DNA of 64,000 bases, from contig CALUIB010000016.1 of the NCBI GenBank assembly GCA_944320595.1, positions 1-64,000 on the forward strand, in the 5' to 3' direction. The stretch's first letter is position 1; each line of letters opens with the position of its first letter. Both the position numbers and the translations under genes were made by a program. A model generated the notes under the pieces. That model did not search any database and had not been told where the DNA came from. It saw only the letters and a program-made list of their open reading frames with translations. This DNA comes from an uncultured Muribaculaceae bacterium (GTDB taxonomy: Bacteria; Bacteroidota; Bacteroidia; Bacteroidales; Muribaculaceae). Of this stretch, positions 61,494 through 64,000 are shown piece after piece.

Positions 61494-64000
61494 TCAGCGA
61501 CGGCGCATTAGCAGGCGCAGCAGTTCGCCCACCCACAGCACTACCGAGGTGCCGACGATGATGATGGCCCAGTCGATAGGCTTGATGGGTGTGACAGTGA
61601 ACATTTGGCCGCCGACGCTGACTATGAACACCTGGCCGATGAGGATTATGCAGGCTATAAGCCCGAAACCGTTGCACCCCTTGAAGTGGAATGCCGAGCG
61701 GCCGGTCTTGAACGCGCGGGCGTTGAACATATTCCAGAATTGCAACATCACGAAGATGGTGAAGAACATACTAAGCTCGTAGGGCGACAGATGATTTACC
61801 GTGGTGTCTATAGACAGGTGCATCAAGTCGGTGAGGCAGGTGATGTCGGCGTGCTGGAACACATAGAGCAGCACAAGCAGCAGGGCGAAGAATATGATGC
61901 CCGTGCCAATGATGCCCCAGCCCATTATCTTGTCGATGATGAATGCGCGGCGGTCGCGCGGCTTGTCCTTCATCACTCGCTCCGACGGCGGCAACGATGC
62001 AAGTGCCATGGCGGCGAATGTATCCATAATCAAGTTCACCCAAAGCATCTGCGTAACCGTGAGCGGCGACTCGGTGCCCATGAAAGCACCGGCCAGCACT
62101 ATAAGGCAGGCTGCCACGTTCACAGTCATCTGGAAGAGAATGAAACGCTGTATGTTTTGGTAGAGCGAGCGGCCCCACATCACGGCGCGGCCTATGCTGG
62201 CAAACGAATTGTCGATGATGGTTATGTCGCTCGCTTCCTTGGCCACCGACGTTCCGTCGCCCATCGACAATCCCACTTGTGCGGCTTTCAGTGCCGGGGC
62301 GTCGTTGGTTCCGTCGCCGGTCACGGCCACCACCTGGCCCTTCTCTTGCAATGTTTCCACGAGGCGTTTCTTGTCCATCGGGCGGGCGCGTGAAATAATC
62401 TTCAGGTCGAGTATGCGGTCTTTAAGCTCGTCGTCGCTCAGTGCGGCAAATTCGGGGCCGGTGATGATGTTGCGGTCGGTATCATGGTCGGTCCACAAGC
62501 CTATTTGGCGACCAATCTCCTTGGCCGTTCCCGGCGTGTCGCCAGTCACAATCTTCACTGCGATGCCGGCGTTGAGGCATTCGCGCACTGCGTCGGGCAC
62601 GTCGGCACGCACTGGGTCGGCAATCGCCACTATGCCAAGGAATGTGAGCCCCTGTGCCACTACGCGGCCATCGGCAATGGGTTCCTCTCCGTTGGCAAGC
62701 ACCTTGTAGGCAAATCCCAGGGTGCGCATTGCCTGGTTCTGGTATTCAAGCAGCTGCCGGTCGATGGCCTCCTTGGTGACACCGCCGCACACCTGTGAGC
62801 ATATTGAATATACTATCTCGGGTGCGCCTTTCACGTAAAGAACTTTCTTGCCCGTGCCCGATTTCACCACCGTGGCCATATACTTGCGTTCGGTGGAGAA
62901 TGGCAGTTCCTCGATGGCAGGGGCATTGTCCTTCAGTGCCTGGTAGTCGATGCCGTGGCCATGCAGCCACAGCAGCAGTGCCCCCTCGGTGGGGTTGCCC
63001 AGCACTTGCGGCTTGTCGGGCTGCGAGAGGTTGAGCGATGCCGTCGAGTTCACGGCTATCCCCTCGGTGATAAGCTGGCCCATCTCGTCGTTGCCTAATT
63101 GCTGGTCGTCGGCGAGGCCGTAGAAGTTTGTGCGGTGTATGCGCATTTGGTTCTGTGTGAGCGTGCCGGTCTTGTCGGTGCAGATGACGGTGGTTGCGCC
63201 CATCGTCTCGCAGGCGTGCATCTTGCGTACAAGGTTGTTGGTCTTGAGCATGCGGCGCATGCTATATGCAAGGCTAAGCGTGACGGCCATCGGCAATCCC
63301 TCGGGTACCGACACCACGATGAGCGTCACGGCAATCATGGCCGTCTGCAGCAGGTAGGCAAGGAAATCGGGCCAAGAGAACGCCCCGACAGCCCCGGTCA
63401 TGTACATTATTATGCGCCCCACGATTATGAGTGCGGCAATTATGTAGCTGCCCCATGTGATAAGGTGGCTTAGGCGGTCGAGCTGTTCGTTGAGCGGCGT
63501 TTTCACGCTGTTGTCGATTTGCGCGGCCACAAACACCTTGCCGTTTTCGGTCTTGTCGCCAACGGCAAACACTTGGCACACTCCGTGCCCTTCCATCACC
63601 TTTGTCCCTTTCATCACATGGTTGGAGGGGAAGGTGGCATCCTTGTTAAATTCGGCTGGGTCAACCGTCTTGTCGCACACAGGCTCGCCGGTTAGCGTCG
63701 ATTCGTCGATGCGCAGCGTTACGGCTTCGAGCAGTTCGGCATCGGCAGGCACCTCGTCGCCAGTGTTCAGTATCACGATGTCGCCTACCACCACGTCTTT
63801 CTTGGGTATTTCCATAGTGTTGCCGTTGCGTATCACCTTCACCGGTTCCTCGTCGTTCACCTGGTTGAGTATGGCAAAAGCCTTGTCGGCTCTCACTTCA
63901 AAATAGAAAGCCACGCCGGTAGCCAGGAATATGGCAATCAAGATTCCCACCGGCTCAAGAAATACCGACGGACCCTCGGGGTGCAGGCCAAACCAACCGT
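61494..64000 (-). CDS. Calcium-transporting-type P-type ATPase (N-terminus beyond window)
   Basis: The frame stays open through 64000 (GWFGLHPEGPSVFLEPVG precedes GILIAIF), so the GTG at 63950 is not the start and about the first 60-70 residues are missing. Visible: actuator motif (STLTGEPV), TM4 PEGLPMAVTLSLAYSM, phosphorylation site CTDKTGTLTQNQM, hinge TGDGTNDAPALK and the C-terminal six spans. The PEGLP form is that of calcium pumps of the PMCA type. It likely exports Ca2+. Confidence 0.9.
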   Translation of the reverse strand, partial: GWFGLHPEGPSVFLEPVGILIAIFLATGVAFYFEVRADKAFAILNQVNDEEPVKVIRNGNTMEIPKKDVVVGDIVILNTGDEVPADAELLEAVTLRIDESTLTGEPVCDKTVDPAEFNKDATFPSNHVMKGTKVMEGHGVCQVFAVGDKTENGKVFVAAQIDNSVKTPLNEQLDRLSHLITWGSYIIAALIIVGRIIMYMTGAVGAFSWPDFLAYLLQTAMIAVTLIVVSVPEGLPMAVTLSLAYSMRRMLKTNNLVRKMHACETMGATTVICTDKTGTLTQNQMRIHRTNFYGLADDQQLGNDEMGQLITEGIAVNSTASLNLSQPDKPQVLGNPTEGALLLWLHGHGIDYQALKDNAPAIEELPFSTERKYMATVVKSGTGKKVLYVKGAPEIVYSICSQVCGGVTKEAIDRQLLEYQNQAMRTLGFAYKVLANGEEPIADGRVVAQGLTFLGIVAIADPVRADVPDAVRECLNAGIAVKIVTGDTPGTAKEIGRQIGLWTDHDTDRNIITGPEFAALSDDELKDRILDLKIISRARPMDKKRLVETLQEKGQVVAVTGDGTNDAPALKAAQVGLSMGDGTSVAKEASDITIIDNSFASIGRAVMWGRSLYQNIQRFILFQMTVNVAACLIVLAGAFMGTESPLTVTQMLWVNLIMDTFAAMALASLPPSERVMKDKPRDRRAFIIDKIMGWGIIGTGIIFFALLLVLLYVFQHADITCLTDLMHLSIDTTVNHLSPYELSMFFTIFVMLQFWNMFNARAFKTGRSAFHFKGCNGFGLIACIILIGQVFIVSVGGQMFTVTPIKPIDWAIIIVGTSVVLWVGELLRLLMRRR

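Noticed and set aside
1-64000. CRISPR arrays, tRNA and rRNA genes
   Set aside because: No regularly spaced repeats or recognisable RNA gene sequences were seen by eye; a covariance-model search would settle tRNAs.

Overview
The window looks like a chromosome segment of a gut Bacteroidales bacterium, most likely of the Muribaculaceae or a near relative. This is an inference from several things visible here: a SusC/SusD polysaccharide-utilisation locus, lipoprotein signals with a Cys followed by Asp, Asn or Ser, promoters of the Bacteroidetes type (TTTG, about 20 bp, TAnnTTTG), few strong Shine-Dalgarno sites, moderate G+C, and Bacteroidales-style housekeeping proteins (PyrC, RecA, polyprenol-phosphate mannose synthase). 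I saw no rRNA, tRNA, CRISPR array or complete insertion sequence.

Region 1 (1-9.9 kb) is accessory. It starts with the C-terminal part of a type ISP restriction-modification enzyme. An SPFH / ribbon-helix-helix / membrane protein operon and a Phd-RelE-type toxin-antitoxin pair follow. On the minus strand (9.5 to 5.1 kb) lies the most unusual locus. It holds a truncated P-loop gene, two tandem zinc-ribbon paralogues, an intact P-loop NTPase, a small ORF, an unlisted 43-codon peptide gene, a perfect hairpin, and then three overlapping genes: a lasso-peptide-B-like transglutaminase/protease, an asparagine-synthetase-like cyclase and an ATP-grasp ligase. I read this as a lasso-like RiPP biosynthetic cluster with an added ATP-grasp enzyme.

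Region 2 (9.9-32.9 kb) is mostly housekeeping and transport. It contains an OPT-family transporter, a tripartite RND efflux operon bracketed by two similar AraC-type regulators, an Rpn-family nuclease, polyprenol-phosphate mannose synthase, dihydroorotase, a peroxiredoxin and RecA. A third AraC regulator precedes a GH5 glycosidase and a carbohydrate esterase. Argininosuccinate lyase, an aldo/keto reductase, a Rieske-like lipoprotein and a SpoU-type RNA methyltransferase follow.

Region 3 (32.9-59.3 kb) is almost entirely minus strand and is dominated by a beta-mannan utilisation locus. In order of transcription it holds three repeat-containing lipoproteins, a GH5 mannanase-like lipoprotein, an acetyl esterase, SusC, SusD, two surface glycan-binding lipoproteins, GH26, GH3, GH26, GH130 mannosylglucose phosphorylase, an MFS symporter, an AGE-family (mannobiose/cellobiose) 2-epimerase and mannose-6-phosphate isomerase. 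Together they describe surface cleavage and deacetylation of (gluco)mannan, TonB-dependent uptake, import of disaccharides, epimerisation of mannobiose to mannosylglucose, phosphorolysis to mannose-1-phosphate plus glucose, and entry of mannose-6-phosphate into glycolysis.

Region 4 (59.5-64 kb) has a DUF2027/Smr-domain protein, an EFR1-type flavodoxin-ferredoxin fusion and a calcium-type P-type ATPase that runs off the right edge. Short palindromes of recurring design (GTAGAGACGCG..., GAGCCTGTTTAAA..., GAGGGTG..TCAAAA) sit between genes in several places.
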